64,000 nucleotides of DNA from Streptomyces sp. NBC_00178 (GCF_036206005.1 NZ_CP108143.1:3238001-3302000); one strand, 5' to 3'. Positions 15,619-25,022 are shown, counted from the first letter of the stretch. Made by a program: numbers and translations. The notes: generated from the sequence alone by a model not told the origin.

Positions 15619-17327
15619 TTCTCAGCCCCTTCGGCAGGTTCTTCGGCAGGTTGTCCGGAAGGTCGTCCGGGCTCGGGTTCGGGATCGGGGTCGGGCGCGC
15701 TCGGCGCCCTGTCGTGCAGCGCGGCCGCCAGGCCGGCCAGTTCCTCGGGCAGCTTCGCGGACTCGCTGCGGCCGAGCCCGGCCATCTCGACGACGGTGAC
15801 GCCGTCCGCCCCGCGCACGGCCCGCACCCACACGCGGCGCCGCTGGATGAACAGCGAACCGGCGAGGCCCAGGATGGCCGCGACGGCACCGGTCAGGGCC
15901 CAGCCGCTGGCGGGCTGGCGCGAGATCTGGAAGCTCGCCCACTCCTCGACGCTCTCGAAGGTGATCGAGCCCGCGCCGCCGGGGAGCGCCATGGTCTCGC
16001 CGGGGCGCAGGCGCTTCTTGAGCTTGTCCCCGTTGCTGTCCTTGAATTCCTTCATCTGGGACGTGTCGAGCTGGTAGACGTTCTGGGGCAGCCCGGAGTC
16101 GACGCCGAGGCTCCCGTAGTAGCCGTTGAGCGCGAGGACCGGGTAGTCGGCGCCGGGGTACTGCGAGAACATCGTGCCCTTGCCGTCACCGGCGAACGTC
16201 GGGACGAAGAACGCCTGGAACCCCAGCTGGGTCTTCTTGCCGCTCTTGTCCTTGTAGCCGTCCATCACCTTGATCGCGCCGGTCGAGGTGACGTTGTTGT
16301 CGATGGGCAGCAGGGGCACCGCGTTGCGGTACACCTCCTTGCCCCTGCCGTCCTTGACGGAGATGACCGGGGCGTAGCCGTGCGCGTTGAGGTAGACCTT
16401 CGTGCCGTCGACGACGAGCGGCTTGTTGACCTCGATGACCTTCTTCTTCGGGGCACCGTCGGCGCCCTCGGAGTAGGTCACGCGCGCCTCGTACGTCCGG
16501 GGCGTGCCGCGCTGCGGGCCGCTGCGCTCGTACGTGCCGACGAACTCGTCCAGGTCGAAGCTGAAGGGGGTGAGGTCGTCGTTGTCGAAGAGCGACCCCG
16601 ACTTGAAGTCGTCGTACTGGGTGATCGTGTTGGCGAAGCCGTCGCCCTCGACCACCAGCTTGCCGCCCTCGGACTTGAAAAGCTGTCCTCCGGCGAACGC
16701 GACCAGCATGACGATCAGCGCGATGTGGAAGAGCAGGTTGCCCGTCTCGCGCAGGTAGCCCTTCTCCGCCGCGACCGCCTCCCCGACGGTGTGCGAGCGG
16801 AAGCGCCGCTTGCGCAGGATCCCGAGGGCCGCCTCGCGGACCTGCTCCGGGGCGGCCTCGGTGCGCCAGGTGGTGTACGCGGGCAGCCGGGTCAGCGTCC
16901 TGGGGGCGCCCGGCGGCCGTCCGCGCAGCTGGCCGACGAACTGGCCGGTGCGCGGGACGATGCAGCCGATCAGCGAGACGAACAGCAGGATGTAGATCGC
17001 GGAGAACCACACGGAGCTGTAGACGTCGAAGAACTGCAGCTTCTCGTAGAGCGGGCTGACCGTGGAGTGGGCCTCCTTGAAGGTCTGCACCTTCAGTTCG
17101 TCCACGCTGTTCTGCGGGATCAGCGACCCTGGTACGGCGCCGAGCGACAGCAGGAACAGCAGGATCAGCGCGACCCGCATGGAGGTGAGCTGCCGCCAGA
17201 ACCACCGGGCCCAGCCGATGACGCCCATCGCGGGTACGGAGGCGGCGGATTCCTCGCGCGGGGCGGTGGACAGCTGTGCCCCCGCGTCGCCGAGGTCGCG
17301 CTCGTCCGTGGTGTGCGTGTTGCTCAT
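15615..17327 (-). CDS. resB: Cytochrome c biogenesis protein ResB
   Basis: 570 aa. N-terminal cytosolic tail, then membrane segments near MRVALILLFLLSLGAVPGSLIPQ, YILLFVSLIGCIVPR and ETGNLLFHIALIVMLVAFAGGQL, a large extracytoplasmic domain with the RGTPRTYEARVTY region, and a last membrane segment GWALTGAVAAILGLAGSLF. This is the ResB layout. Start placed at MSNTHTTDERD, four bases after the CcdA stop. Partner of CcsB in System II haem transport and ligation. Confidence 0.92.
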   Translation of the reverse strand: MSNTHTTDERDLGDAGAQLSTAPREESAASVPAMGVIGWARWFWRQLTSMRVALILLFLLSLGAVPGSLIPQNSVDELKVQTFKEAHSTVSPLYEKLQFFDVYSSVWFSAIYILLFVSLIGCIVPRTGQFVGQLRGRPPGAPRTLTRLPAYTTWRTEAAPEQVREAALGILRKRRFRSHTVGEAVAAEKGYLRETGNLLFHIALIVMLVAFAGGQLFKSEGGKLVVEGDGFANTITQYDDFKSGSLFDNDDLTPFSFDLDEFVGTYERSGPQRGTPRTYEARVTYSEGADGAPKKKVIEVNKPLVVDGTKVYLNAHGYAPVISVKDGRGKEVYRNAVPLLPIDNNVTSTGAIKVMDGYKDKSGKKTQLGFQAFFVPTFAGDGKGTMFSQYPGADYPVLALNGYYGSLGVDSGLPQNVYQLDTSQMKEFKDSNGDKLKKRLRPGETMALPGGAGSITFESVEEWASFQISRQPASGWALTGAVAAILGLAGSLFIQRRRVWVRAVRGADGVTVVEMAGLGRSESAKLPEELAGLAAALHDRAPSAPDPDPEPEPGRPSGQPAEEPAEGAEK

Positions 17328-17331
17328 GGAC

Positions 17332-18105
17332 TCAGATCCCCACAGTGAAGCCGTTGGACCAGACCTGCATCTCCTGGATGAGCACGTCCCACGCACCCGT
17401 CAGCAGGAGTACCCCGGTCACGATCATCATGCCGCCGCCGATGCGCATGACCCATGCGTAGTGGCGCTTGACCCAGCCGAACGCGCCGAGCGCCCGGCGG
17501 AAGGCGACCGCCGCCAGGACGAAGGGGACGCCGAGCCCGAGGCAGTACGCCACGGACAGGACCGCCCCCCGGCCGGCCGTCGCCTGCGTGAACGCGAGCG
17601 AGTTGACGGAGGCGAGTGTCGGGCCCAGACAGGGCGTCCAGCCGATCCCGAAGAGGGCGCCGAGCAGCGGTGCGCCCGCCAGCCCGGTCACCGGCCGCTT
17701 GTGGATGCGGAACTCGCGCTGCGTCATCCACGGCATGAGGCCCATGAAGAAGATCCCCATGAGGATCATCAGGCCGCCGAGGACCTTGGTGAGCGTCCCG
17801 CTGTAGCCCTGGAGCGTCTGGCCGAAGAAGCCGAAGAGCGCGCCGCCGGAGACGAACACGGCGGTGAAGCCGAGGACGAAGAGCGAGGCCCCGGCGACGG
17901 TCCGGCCGCGCCGGCTCTCCGCCAGGTCGGCGCCGCTGACCCCGGTGACGTAGCTGAGGTAGCCGGGGACCAGGGGAAGGACGCACGGCGAGAAGAAGGA
18001 GACGAGTCCGCCGAGCAGCGCGAGCGGCAGCGCCACTATCAGGGCGCCGCTGAGGACGGTCTCGTTCCCGCCGGTTGCCGCGGCCAGCCCGATCGCCGGG
18101 ATCAC
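17332..18105 (-). CDS. ccdA: CcdA-type thiol:disulfide transmembrane protein
   Basis: 257 aa with six hydrophobic segments. The paired redox cysteines of the CcdA/DsbD core are in SFFSPCVLPLVPGYLSY and IGWTPCLGPTLASV. It passes electrons from cytosolic thioredoxin to the extracytoplasmic TlpA-like protein encoded just upstream. GTG start overlaps the TlpA stop (GTGA), and ResB begins 4 bases after its own stop, so the four genes form one transcript. Confidence 0.92.
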   Translation of the reverse strand: MIPAIGLAAATGGNETVLSGALIVALPLALLGGLVSFFSPCVLPLVPGYLSYVTGVSGADLAESRRGRTVAGASLFVLGFTAVFVSGGALFGFFGQTLQGYSGTLTKVLGGLMILMGIFFMGLMPWMTQREFRIHKRPVTGLAGAPLLGALFGIGWTPCLGPTLASVNSLAFTQATAGRGAVLSVAYCLGLGVPFVLAAVAFRRALGAFGWVKRHYAWVMRIGGGMMIVTGVLLLTGAWDVLIQEMQVWSNGFTVGI

Positions 18106-18707
18106 TTCTCTGCGACCAGCGGGTCGATCATCTCGCGCAGCTTCGCGGCGTCGAGCGCGGCGAGCGAACGGGCGGCGATCCTGCCTTCCCGGTCGACGAC
18201 CACGGTCGACGGGATGGCCTGCGGGTTCAGGGTGCCCTTCGGGAAGCGCAGGAGGAGCTTCCCGGCCGGGTCGTAGAGGCTCGGGTAGGTGACCCCGAAG
18301 TCCTCCTCGAAGCTCACCGCGAGGGACTTCTGCGGGTCGCGGGTGTTGACGCCCACGAACTGCACGCCCTGGGCCGCGGTCTCCTCCGACACCTTCTCGA
18401 AGTGCTTGGCCTCGGCGCGGCAGGGGCCGCACCAGGAGCCCCAGAAGTTGAGGACGACGACCTTGCCCTTGTAGTCGGCGATATCGAGGGGCTTGCCCCC
18501 CAGGGTCGTGCCGTCGAGCTTCGGCGCGTCGGTGCGGTCCGCCTCGGCGACGGTCGAGATCCCGCCACTGCCGGTCACGAAGTTCGTGTTGCCGCCGCCG
18601 CCCGCCCTGGTGCCGTCATCACTGCACGCGGACAGGGTCAGCGCGCCTGCCGCAGCGAGGGCGGCGAGCAGGGTGAAGCGGCGTCGGGATGCGCGGCCAG
18701 AGCTCAT
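18102..18707 (-). CDS. TlpA/ResA-like thiol-disulfide oxidoreductase lipoprotein
   Basis: 201 aa. Lipoprotein signal with lipobox LSAC (Cys28), then a thioredoxin fold with active site WCGPC (Cys93, Cys96) in NFWGSWCGPCRAEAKHF. NPQAIPSTVVVDREGRIA is the cis-Pro region and following strand. Membrane-anchored outside the cell, it would reduce the apocytochrome CxxCH disulfide using electrons from CcdA. First gene of the ccs operon; GTG overlap with ccdA. Start at MSSGRASRRR, which gives a proper n-region. Confidence 0.93.
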   Translation of the reverse strand: MSSGRASRRRFTLLAALAAAGALTLSACSDDGTRAGGGGNTNFVTGSGGISTVAEADRTDAPKLDGTTLGGKPLDIADYKGKVVVLNFWGSWCGPCRAEAKHFEKVSEETAAQGVQFVGVNTRDPQKSLAVSFEEDFGVTYPSLYDPAGKLLLRFPKGTLNPQAIPSTVVVDREGRIAARSLAALDAAKLREMIDPLVAEK

Positions 18708-18774
18708 GTGAAAAGTTTCGCATGGCAGTTCCGGGGATCTTGCGCGCCCCCCTCGGTGCCCGTAAAGCCCCTTG

Positions 18775-20031
18775 TCAGGCTTGTTTAAAGAAGGCGTTCC
18801 AGCCGCCGTCGGGCGCCTTGCCGACCTGGAGCGTACGCAGCTTGTCGAGCACCGCCGGGTCCTGCACGTCGAGCCAGTCGACGAACTGCCGGAAGGAGAC
18901 GAGGCGCACATCCGGCTTGCCCGCGATGTGCTTGAGCGCTTCTTCGACGGCGTCCATATAGATGCCGCCGTTCCACTCCTCGAAGTGATTGCCGATGTAG
19001 AAGGGCGCGCGATTCGTCTCGTAGGCGCGGTCGAACCCGGCGATGTAGGCCTCGGCGGCCTGCTTGCGCCATCCCGGATAACGCGAGGGCATGCCGTTGG
19101 TCGAATTCACCGACTGGTTGGCGAGGATGTTGTAGTCCATGGACAGGACTTCGAAGGTGTGACCGGGGAAGGGAATCCCCTGCAGCGGGAGGTCCCAGAC
19201 GCCCTGGCGCTTCTCCGGCCACATCTGGGTTCCGCCGGGTGAACTCGCGTCGTAGCGCCAGCCCAGCTGTTTCGCGGTGGGGAGCAGGTTGTCCTGGCCG
19301 AGGAGGCACGGGGTGCGACCGCCGACGAGTTCCTTGCGGTAGTCGAAAGGCAGCGGATCGAGGTCCGTCCAGCCGGTGTTCGTACGCCATTCGGTGACGA
19401 AGGAGACGGCCTGGTCGATCTCACTACGCCATTGCCCGGCGGTCCAGTTGCCGACGGATCCGGAGCCCCCGCAGAAATGCCCGTTGAAGTGGGTGCCGAT
19501 CTCGTGTCCTTCGAGCCACGCCTGGCGGACGTACGTCAGTGTCTGCTTGACGTGGTCGTCGGTGAGATAGCCGATGTCGGAGGCGCCCCTGGGGTTGTTC
19601 GGGGGCCGGTAGAGGCTTTTCTTCGACTCGGGCAGCAGATAGAGCCCGGAGAGGAAGAAGGTCATCGCCGCGTCGTGTTCCTCGGCGAGTTCGAGAAAAC
19701 GCGGGAAGAGCCCGTTGCCGACCTCACCGGCGCCGTCCCAGGAGAAGATCACGAACTGCGGGGGCGTCTGTCCCGGTTCGAGGCGCACCGGGGCGGCGGG
19801 CTGCTTCGGCTGCTTTCCGGTGTCCGCCGTGGATCCGTCGCCGATGAGCCTGATGTTCTTCTCGGGAGCTCCTCCGGCGTTGCCGTGGGCCCCCTTGCCG
19901 CCTTTGCCGCTCTTCGCGGGTTCCGGCCGGCCGGTGTCCGACGACCCGAGGGAACCGCAACCGGCCATCGAGAGTGCGGCTGCGGCTCCGAGTCCTGCCC
20001 CGAGCAGGCCCCTTCGGTTGATTTCACGCAT
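18775..20031 (-). CDS. Tat-type lipoprotein with polysaccharide deacetylase-like domain
   Basis: 418 aa. The N-terminus has twin arginines (INRRGLLGAGLG) and a lipobox SMAGC (Cys25), so export by Tat and lipidation are likely. After a low-complexity linker (about 30-75) comes a NodB-like fold: FVIFSWDGAGE (metal/base Asp), AMTFFLSGLYLLP, and GHEIGTHFNGHFCGG, which supplies the metal-binding histidines. HFEEWNGGIYMDAVEEALK is near the C-terminus. Probably a surface hydrolase or deacetylase acting on envelope polysaccharide. Monocistronic; substrate unknown. Confidence 0.75.
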   Translation of the reverse strand: MREINRRGLLGAGLGAAAALSMAGCGSLGSSDTGRPEPAKSGKGGKGAHGNAGGAPEKNIRLIGDGSTADTGKQPKQPAAPVRLEPGQTPPQFVIFSWDGAGEVGNGLFPRFLELAEEHDAAMTFFLSGLYLLPESKKSLYRPPNNPRGASDIGYLTDDHVKQTLTYVRQAWLEGHEIGTHFNGHFCGGSGSVGNWTAGQWRSEIDQAVSFVTEWRTNTGWTDLDPLPFDYRKELVGGRTPCLLGQDNLLPTAKQLGWRYDASSPGGTQMWPEKRQGVWDLPLQGIPFPGHTFEVLSMDYNILANQSVNSTNGMPSRYPGWRKQAAEAYIAGFDRAYETNRAPFYIGNHFEEWNGGIYMDAVEEALKHIAGKPDVRLVSFRQFVDWLDVQDPAVLDKLRTLQVGKAPDGGWNAFFKQA

Positions 20032-20180
20032 AGCGTCCCCATCTGCGGTCGTATTACCTCAAGGCCATACAAACTGGCGATGGCTTAGATGAGGAAACCA
20101 ACACGACGGTTCCGCTGATAATCACAAAAGTTATTACGTGAACAGACCCTTACAGATGCTGCACACGATCGCCCGATCGG

Positions 20181-20208
20181 GGCCGCGCACCGCTTCCGGT
20201 GCGCGGCC
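20181..20208 (-). terminator. Hairpin terminator after hemL-phosphatase operon
   Basis: GGCCGCGCACCG and its perfect complement flank a CTTC tetraloop, 10 bases beyond the histidine phosphatase stop. Confidence 0.8.
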
Positions 20209-20217
20209 GGCGGAGCG

Positions 20218-20907
20218 CTACGCCCCGAACGCCTTGGACTTCCCCTTGACCGGCTTCGCACCCGCGAGCAGATGCGCCGGGACCAGGTCCCGCGCCGGCT
20301 CGGTGTAACCGACCGACACGATCTTGTCGCCCTGATAGGTGAAGCTCGTCAGCGAGGCCAGCGTGCACTCGCGCTTGCGCGGGTCGTGCCACAGCCTGCG
20401 GCCCTCCACGAAGCTCCGCACGATCCAGATCGGCAGCTGGTGGCTGACGCAGACCGCCTCGTGCCCGCGCGCGGCGTCACGCGCGGCGTCGAGGGCGCCC
20501 ATCATCCGTACGACCTGCTCGACGTACGGCTCGCCCCAGGAGGGCTTGAAGGGGTTGGTGAGGTGCTTCCAGTTGGCGGGCTTGCGCAGCGCGCCGTCAC
20601 CGACCCCGAAGGTCTTGCCCTCGAAGACGTTGGCCGCCTCGATGAGGCGCCCGTCCGTGGCGAGGTCCACGCCGTGCGACGCGGCGACCGGCGTGGCCGT
20701 CTCCTGGGCGCGCTCCAGCGGGGAGGCCACGACGTACGTGATGTCGCGCTTCTCCAGGTGCTCTGCGACCCGGTCGGCCATCCGGCGGCCCAGGTCGGAC
20801 AGGCTGTAGCCGGCGCGGCGGCCGTAGAGCACGCCGTCCGGGTTGTGCACCTCACCGTGGCGCATCAGGTGGACGACGGTGATGTCCTTGTCCGGGTACT
20901 CGCTCAT
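20218..20907 (-). CDS. Histidine phosphatase family protein
   Basis: 229 aa. Phosphohistidine signature [12 protein letters not shown] near the N-terminus (Arg-His-Gly), [12 protein letters not shown], and the second catalytic histidine in [14 protein letters not shown]. This is the phosphoglycerate mutase-like branch. The ATG overlaps the hemL stop by 4 bases, so both are translated from one message, a pairing common in Streptomyces. Substrate unknown; a role in tetrapyrrole synthesis is not implied by the family. Confidence 0.9.
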   Translation of the reverse strand: MSEYPDKDITVVHLMRHGEVHNPDGVLYGRRAGYSLSDLGRRMADRVAEHLEKRDITYVVASPLERAQETATPVAASHGVDLATDGRLIEAANVFEGKTFGVGDGALRKPANWKHLTNPFKPSWGEPYVEQVVRMMGALDAARDAARGHEAVCVSHQLPIWIVRSFVEGRRLWHDPRKRECTLASLTSFTYQGDKIVSVGYTEPARDLVPAHLLAGAKPVKGKSKAFGA

Positions 20908-22211
20908 GCCGTGGCCTCCGATGCGGCGCGGGCGGCGGCCGGCAGGGCGGCGGCGACCCGCTCCAGGGCGCGCTCGTCGTGGGCGGTCGAGACGAACCAG
21001 GACTCGAAGGCCGAGGGCGGCAGGTAGACGCCCTGCTCCAGCATCGAGTGGAAGAAGGCGGTGAAGCGGAAGGCCTCCTGCTTCTTCGCCCCCTCGTAGT
21101 CGCGGACCGGCTCGTCGGTGAAGAACACCGAGAACATGTTGCTCGCCGCGGACACCGTGTGCGCGACGCCCTCCTTGGTGAACGCCTCGCCGACCAGGGA
21201 GCGCAGCTGGGCGGAGACCGCGTCGACCTTCGCGTACGCGGCGTCGTCGAGCAGCCGGAGCTGGGCGAGACCCGCCGCCGTGGCGACCGGGTTCCCGGAG
21301 AGCGTGCCCGCCTGGTAGACGGGACCGGCGGGTGCCAGGTGCGCCATCACGTCGGCGCGGCCGCCGAAGGCCGCGGCCGGGAAGCCACCGCCCATGACCT
21401 TGCCGAACGTCATCAGGTCGGGCCGCACGCCGTCGATGCCGTACCAGCCGGCCTTCGAGGTGCGGAAGCCCGTCATCACCTCGTCGGAGATGTACAGCGC
21501 GCCCTCGGCCGCGCAGATCTCCTTGAGCCCGGCGTTGAAGCCGTCCAGGGGCGGCACGACACCCATGTTGCCCGGCGACGCCTCGGTGATCACGCACGCG
21601 ATCTCACCCGGGCGCGCGGCGAACGCGGCGCGCACGGCCTCCAGGTCGTTGTACGGCAGCACGATCGTGTCGCCGGCCTGCGCCCCGGTCACGCCGGGCG
21701 TGTCGGGCAGACCGAGTGTGGCGACCCCCGAGCCGGCAGCGGCCAGCAGCGCGTCGACGTGCCCGTGGTAGCACCCGGCGAACTTCACGACCTTGGCGCG
21801 CCCCGTGAACCCGCGGGCCAGCCGGATCGCCGACATCGTCGCCTCGGTGCCGGACGACACCAGCCGCACCTGCTCGACCGGCTCGATGCGGGCCACGATC
21901 TCCTCGGCGAGCGCGACCTCGCCCTCACCGGGCGTACCGAACGAGGTACCCCGGGCCACCGCGTCCTGGACGGCCGCGACGACCTCCGGGTGCGCGTGGC
22001 CGAGGATCATCGGCCCCCACGAACACACGAGGTCGACGTACTCACGGCCGTCGGCATCGGTGAGGTACGGACCCGTGCCGGACACCATGAACCGGGGCGT
22101 ACCGCCCACGGCCCGGAAGGCGCGCACGGGAGAGTTCACGCCGCCGGGGGTCACGAGGGACGCACGGTCGAAAAGCGTCTGCGAAACTGGGGCTTCGTAT
22201 GAATACGCCAC
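20904..22211 (-). CDS. hemL: Glutamate-1-semialdehyde 2,1-aminomutase HemL
   Basis: 435 aa. PLP enzyme converting glutamate-1-semialdehyde to 5-aminolevulinate, the product of HemA (encoded at 60013) being its substrate. The PLP lysine is Lys271 in [18 protein letters not shown], Asp243 in [11 protein letters not shown] contacts the pyridine nitrogen, and [16 protein letters not shown] is the substrate/phosphate region. [17 protein letters not shown] is the start. The downstream histidine phosphatase overlaps by 4 bases. Confidence 0.95.
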   Translation of the reverse strand: MAYSYEAPVSQTLFDRASLVTPGGVNSPVRAFRAVGGTPRFMVSGTGPYLTDADGREYVDLVCSWGPMILGHAHPEVVAAVQDAVARGTSFGTPGEGEVALAEEIVARIEPVEQVRLVSSGTEATMSAIRLARGFTGRAKVVKFAGCYHGHVDALLAAAGSGVATLGLPDTPGVTGAQAGDTIVLPYNDLEAVRAAFAARPGEIACVITEASPGNMGVVPPLDGFNAGLKEICAAEGALYISDEVMTGFRTSKAGWYGIDGVRPDLMTFGKVMGGGFPAAAFGGRADVMAHLAPAGPVYQAGTLSGNPVATAAGLAQLRLLDDAAYAKVDAVSAQLRSLVGEAFTKEGVAHTVSAASNMFSVFFTDEPVRDYEGAKKQEAFRFTAFFHSMLEQGVYLPPSAFESWFVSTAHDERALERVAAALPAAARAASEATA

Positions 22212-22351
22212 TTTGGTCCTGATCTGCGATTCGGGGGATTCGGGGCCCGGCCGGATTTTCCCGGCCGCCGGTGAGCAGGGAGCACGCCCTCCCCGTATGA
22301 GGCTCGTACAACGAAAGGGCGTCAGTCTCCTCGCGTCTGCGAAACTGGGGC
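22175..22351. repeat. 19-bp direct repeat, one copy in hemL and one upstream
   Basis: GCGTCTGCGAAACTGGGGC occurs at 22175-22193, within the first codons of hemL, and again at 22333-22351 in the upstream noncoding region, 158 bp apart and in the same orientation. The 293-bp gap 22212-22504 between hemL and the divergent gene otherwise shows no clear feature. Confidence 0.75.
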
Positions 22352-22504
22352 GTCATAGGGAAAGCTCACACGTGCCATGGTGTCAGAGGCGTGCACGGTC
22401 TTGCGGACAGGTGTTTCACGGCCCGCCCGTGGGGGAGGTCACTGACGATGATCGGGTTGCGCGGCGGGGCTGTGTCTCCTAAGAAGTAGTCGGGTGGATG
22501 AGAT

Positions 22505-23101
22505 ATGCATCGCGGTGGCGGAGTGGGCGAAGGGACCGACGACCTGGGGCCCGAGCCTGCCCGGCGAGGGCGGCACCGGCGCAAGGCCGAACGCGAGGCC
22601 GAGCGCCTGCGGGACGCACCGGCCGGAGGCGTCGACGGTCCGGGGATCAGGAGCAGTGGACGGGTGGGGGTGACCTACAAGTACTTCGGTGCCCCGGACG
22701 GGGCCACGGCGGCACGCGTGCCCATCTCGATGCGCCCCGAGGAACTGGGCGGTGACGAGCTGGGCATGGGCGGCATGTTCAGCAAGATCAAGCCCGAGAC
22801 GGTCGCGGCCATGGTCCTCACCGGCATACAGGGCATACCCCTGCACAAGGTCCCGCCGCTGGAACTCGTGGTGCTCCACCCCGACTACGCGGTGGTCAAG
22901 CTGCCCATGACGGTGGTCGACCCGCTGCGGGACGTCGGCGAGGAGTCCGTCGGCGCGGCCGCCTTCATCTGGTCCACCGTCCCGGACCGCGGCGGGCCGC
23001 GCGACGCGTTCAACGTCTACCAACTGCTCCACGAGTGGCAGGACTTCTCCCACCGCCTGCACGACGCGGGCCACCAGGCCTACTGCCTGGTGTGGCCCTG
23101 A
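22505..23101 (+). CDS. Hypothetical protein (198 aa)
   Basis: The first 50 residues are charged and low complexity (PARRGRHRRKAEREAERLRD) and probably disordered. The rest looks like a compact cytosolic domain: RVGVTYKYFGAPDGATAARV, a Gly/Met-rich loop DELGMGGMFSKIKPETVAAM, then LELVVLHPDYAVVKLPMTVVD and the aromatic C-terminus YQLLHEWQDFSHRLHDAGHQ. No signal peptide or membrane segment. I recognise no family. Divergent from hemL and just before the partner-switching genes; the ATG at 22505 may not be the only possible start. Confidence 0.65.
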   Translation: MHRGGGVGEGTDDLGPEPARRGRHRRKAEREAERLRDAPAGGVDGPGIRSSGRVGVTYKYFGAPDGATAARVPISMRPEELGGDELGMGGMFSKIKPETVAAMVLTGIQGIPLHKVPPLELVVLHPDYAVVKLPMTVVDPLRDVGEESVGAAAFIWSTVPDRGGPRDAFNVYQLLHEWQDFSHRLHDAGHQAYCLVWP

Positions 23102-23164
23102 CCCGCGCCTCCCCGGAGGGCCGGCCCCGTCGGCGGCCGGTGCAGGGTCCCGGGGCGCGTCGGG

Positions 23165-23518
23165 TCAGTGGTAGCTGAAGTCGCCCACCGTCCAGGCGTC
23201 CACGTCCTCGATCGCGACCCGGTACATGCCGCCGGTCTCCGGGATGCCGACCGCGCCCTGGAGGATGCGGGCGACGTGGAAGTGCAGATGGGTCGGCGGC
23301 CCGTCCCTCCCCGTGCGCTCGGCGAAGATCGCGGAGAACTCGCCCAGGTGGGCCGAGTCCGTCAGGACCTCGGAGACACGGCGGCTCCACACCGCCTCGG
23401 GGGCCAGCCGGCCGGTGATGACGGCACCGTTGGTGACCACGGTGAGGGACATCTGATTGCTGCGCCCGGACTCCACCAGTGCGGCGATGTCAACGAGCAG
23501 CTCGTCAGGCTTCGACAT
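23165..23518 (-). CDS. GvpU-like small protein
   Basis: 117 aa from the ATG of MSKPDELLVDIA; the longer frame upstream is Arg/Pro-rich and unlikely. The core MSLTVVTNGAVITGRLAPE and the end GGMYRVAIEDVDAWTVGDFS resemble the accessory gas vesicle protein GvpU fold (a strand with NG-x-(I/V)-xG, and a C-terminal (G)RLSEVDGFSLG-like segment). No gas vesicle structural gene is present in the window, so it would be an orphan. Assignment is from visual similarity only. Confidence 0.5.
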   Translation of the reverse strand: MSKPDELLVDIAALVESGRSNQMSLTVVTNGAVITGRLAPEAVWSRRVSEVLTDSAHLGEFSAIFAERTGRDGPPTHLHFHVARILQGAVGIPETGGMYRVAIEDVDAWTVGDFSYH

Positions 23519-23631
23519 GGCAGCGGATTCTATGCACCGCTCCGGCGGCGCTCCCCGCCGGGACACCCGCCGGCGCCCGCTCCCGGCGGGAGGGGAGGGG
23601 GCACTCCGGACGATGTAGGAGGATGAGGCCC

Positions 23632-23985
23632 ATGACGGGAGACGAGAAGCGGGTGGTCGTGGAGACCGCACCCGACGGGGCCGTACTCATCCGGGTCCGC
23701 GGCAGTCTGGACGGGTGGGCGGGTTCCACGGAACTGGCCGACGCGCTGACGCGCGCCGCCGACGGCGGCACGAACCGCACCGTGGTGGACCTCTCCGGGG
23801 TGGAGTTCGCCGACTCCGCGGGGCTGCACACCCTCCTGGACGGCCGCCGGCAGCACGGCGAGGCGGGCATACCGCTGGTCCTGGCGGGGCCGATGCCCGC
23901 AGCCGTGCGCCGGCTGCTGGAGGTCACGGGCACGCTGGGCGCCTTCCAGGTCGCGGACTCGGTGGACTCGGCGTTCGCATGGTGA
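23632..23985 (+). CDS. STAS domain anti-sigma factor antagonist
   Basis: 117 aa, RsbV/SpoIIAA size. The phosphorylation loop is VEFADSAGLHTLLDG; Ser62 directly after Asp matches Ser58 of SpoIIAA. The domain begins with VVVETAPDGAVLIRVRGSLDG and ends with ALRRLLEV-type helix AAVRRLLEVTGTLGAF. AGGAGG lies 8 bases before the chosen ATG at 23632; an ATG 9 bases upstream overlaps that site. It precedes an RsbW-like ATPase on the same strand by 73 bases, so they may form a kinase/antagonist pair. Confidence 0.88.
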   Translation: MTGDEKRVVVETAPDGAVLIRVRGSLDGWAGSTELADALTRAADGGTNRTVVDLSGVEFADSAGLHTLLDGRRQHGEAGIPLVLAGPMPAAVRRLLEVTGTLGAFQVADSVDSAFAW

Positions 23986-24058
23986 CGGGCCGCGCCCTCC
24001 GCGGCCGTTTCGCGGGCGACCGGTGTGACATGGGGCCCGCAGGGCAGGCGGAGAGTGC

Positions 24059-24538
24059 ATGAACGGGGAACAGGAAAAGCCAGTGGACGGCATGGACCCG
24101 GGGAACGGCCCGGCAGACGCCGTCGCCAGCGCTGGGGCGCCGGAGGCCGCCGGGCACGGGACGGCTCCCGTGCCCTCGAACGCGGCGTCGGCCCGCGACA
24201 CCGTCACGGACCTCCTGGCGTCCCGGGCCCTCGGACCGGCCGGGCGCCTGGCGGAGGTCGTCATGGCCGACGCGCTCCTGGTGACCTCGGAGCTGGTGAC
24301 GAACGCCTTCCGGCACGGCGGCGGGCTCACCGGTTTCTCCGCCGAACTGACCGACGAGGGCCTGCTGCTGGCCGTGGCGGACGCCAGCCCCGACGTGCCG
24401 GTCACGTCCCCCCACCCGCCGCGGTCGGCCCACGTGGGCGGCTACGGCTGGCCGCTGGTCTGCCGGCTGGCGGAACGGGTGTCCATCACCTTCCACCCCG
24501 GCGGCAAGAGCATCGTCGCCCTGATCGCCCTCCCCTGA
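24059..24538 (+). CDS. RsbW-like ATP-binding protein (HATPase_c_2, putative anti-sigma kinase)
   Basis: 159 aa. The GHKL N box is SELVTNAFRHGG (Glu78, Asn82), the G1 region is VADASPDVP, which lacks the usual DxGxG glycines as in many Streptomyces paralogues, and the G2 region is GGYGWPLVCRLAERV. About 40 N-terminal residues are low complexity. GGAGAG precedes the ATG. Expected to phosphorylate a STAS partner and bind a sigma factor or other target. Its neighbours on both sides on this strand encode STAS proteins. No sigma gene lies in the window. Confidence 0.88.
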   Translation: MNGEQEKPVDGMDPGNGPADAVASAGAPEAAGHGTAPVPSNAASARDTVTDLLASRALGPAGRLAEVVMADALLVTSELVTNAFRHGGGLTGFSAELTDEGLLLAVADASPDVPVTSPHPPRSAHVGGYGWPLVCRLAERVSITFHPGGKSIVALIALP

Positions 24539-24636
24539 CGGACGGCGGACCGGCGCCGCGCCGGTTCCACGCCCTCCGGCCGCCCGCCGCCCCTGCCCCG
24601 TCGAGACGGCCTCGCACTCCTGGCACACTCGGCGGC

Positions 24637-25002
24637 ATGTCCCGTACGCCCCCGCCCGGTCCCGGACCCGTGCCGCCGCAGACTCCCGTGACCGCCGAGT
24701 TCGCGAGCGACGGCTGCTGGGTCGTCCAGGTGCGCGGAGACCTCGACAGCGACACCGTCGACCCGCTGTTCCTCGCCATGTGGGAGGCCGCGGCCAGTCA
24801 CGACGTGGTCGTCCTGGACGCCACCGCCGTCACCTTCGCCGACTCCTCGTTCCTGAGCCTGCTGATCCAGGTGCACCAGCAGACGCGGCTGCGCATCGCC
24901 GCCCCGGGAACCGCCCTGCGGCGCCTGCTCGGCACCGCGGGCGTCGACCATCTGCTGGAGCGCTACGACAGCCTCGACGAGGCCCTCGCCGCTCCGCGCT
25001 GA
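24637..25002 (+). CDS. STAS domain protein (putative anti-anti-sigma factor)
   Basis: 121 aa. A Pro-rich N-terminus (15 residues) precedes a STAS fold: WVVQVRGDLDSDTVDPLF, VVVLDATAVTFADSSFLSLL and the C-terminal ALRRLLGTAGVDHLLERY. Ser70 follows Asp as in phosphorylatable antagonists, but the next conserved Gly is replaced (DSSFL rather than DSSGL). That may alter recognition by a kinase. It follows the ATPase gene by 98 bases. The start lacks a strong ribosome binding site. Confidence 0.85.
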   Translation: MSRTPPPGPGPVPPQTPVTAEFASDGCWVVQVRGDLDSDTVDPLFLAMWEAAASHDVVVLDATAVTFADSSFLSLLIQVHQQTRLRIAAPGTALRRLLGTAGVDHLLERYDSLDEALAAPR

Positions 25003-25022
25003 CCCTCCCCGGCCGGGGCCGT

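Noticed and set aside
23165..23518. Gas vesicle gene cluster
   Set aside because: Only one GvpU-like frame; no gvpA or other structural genes.
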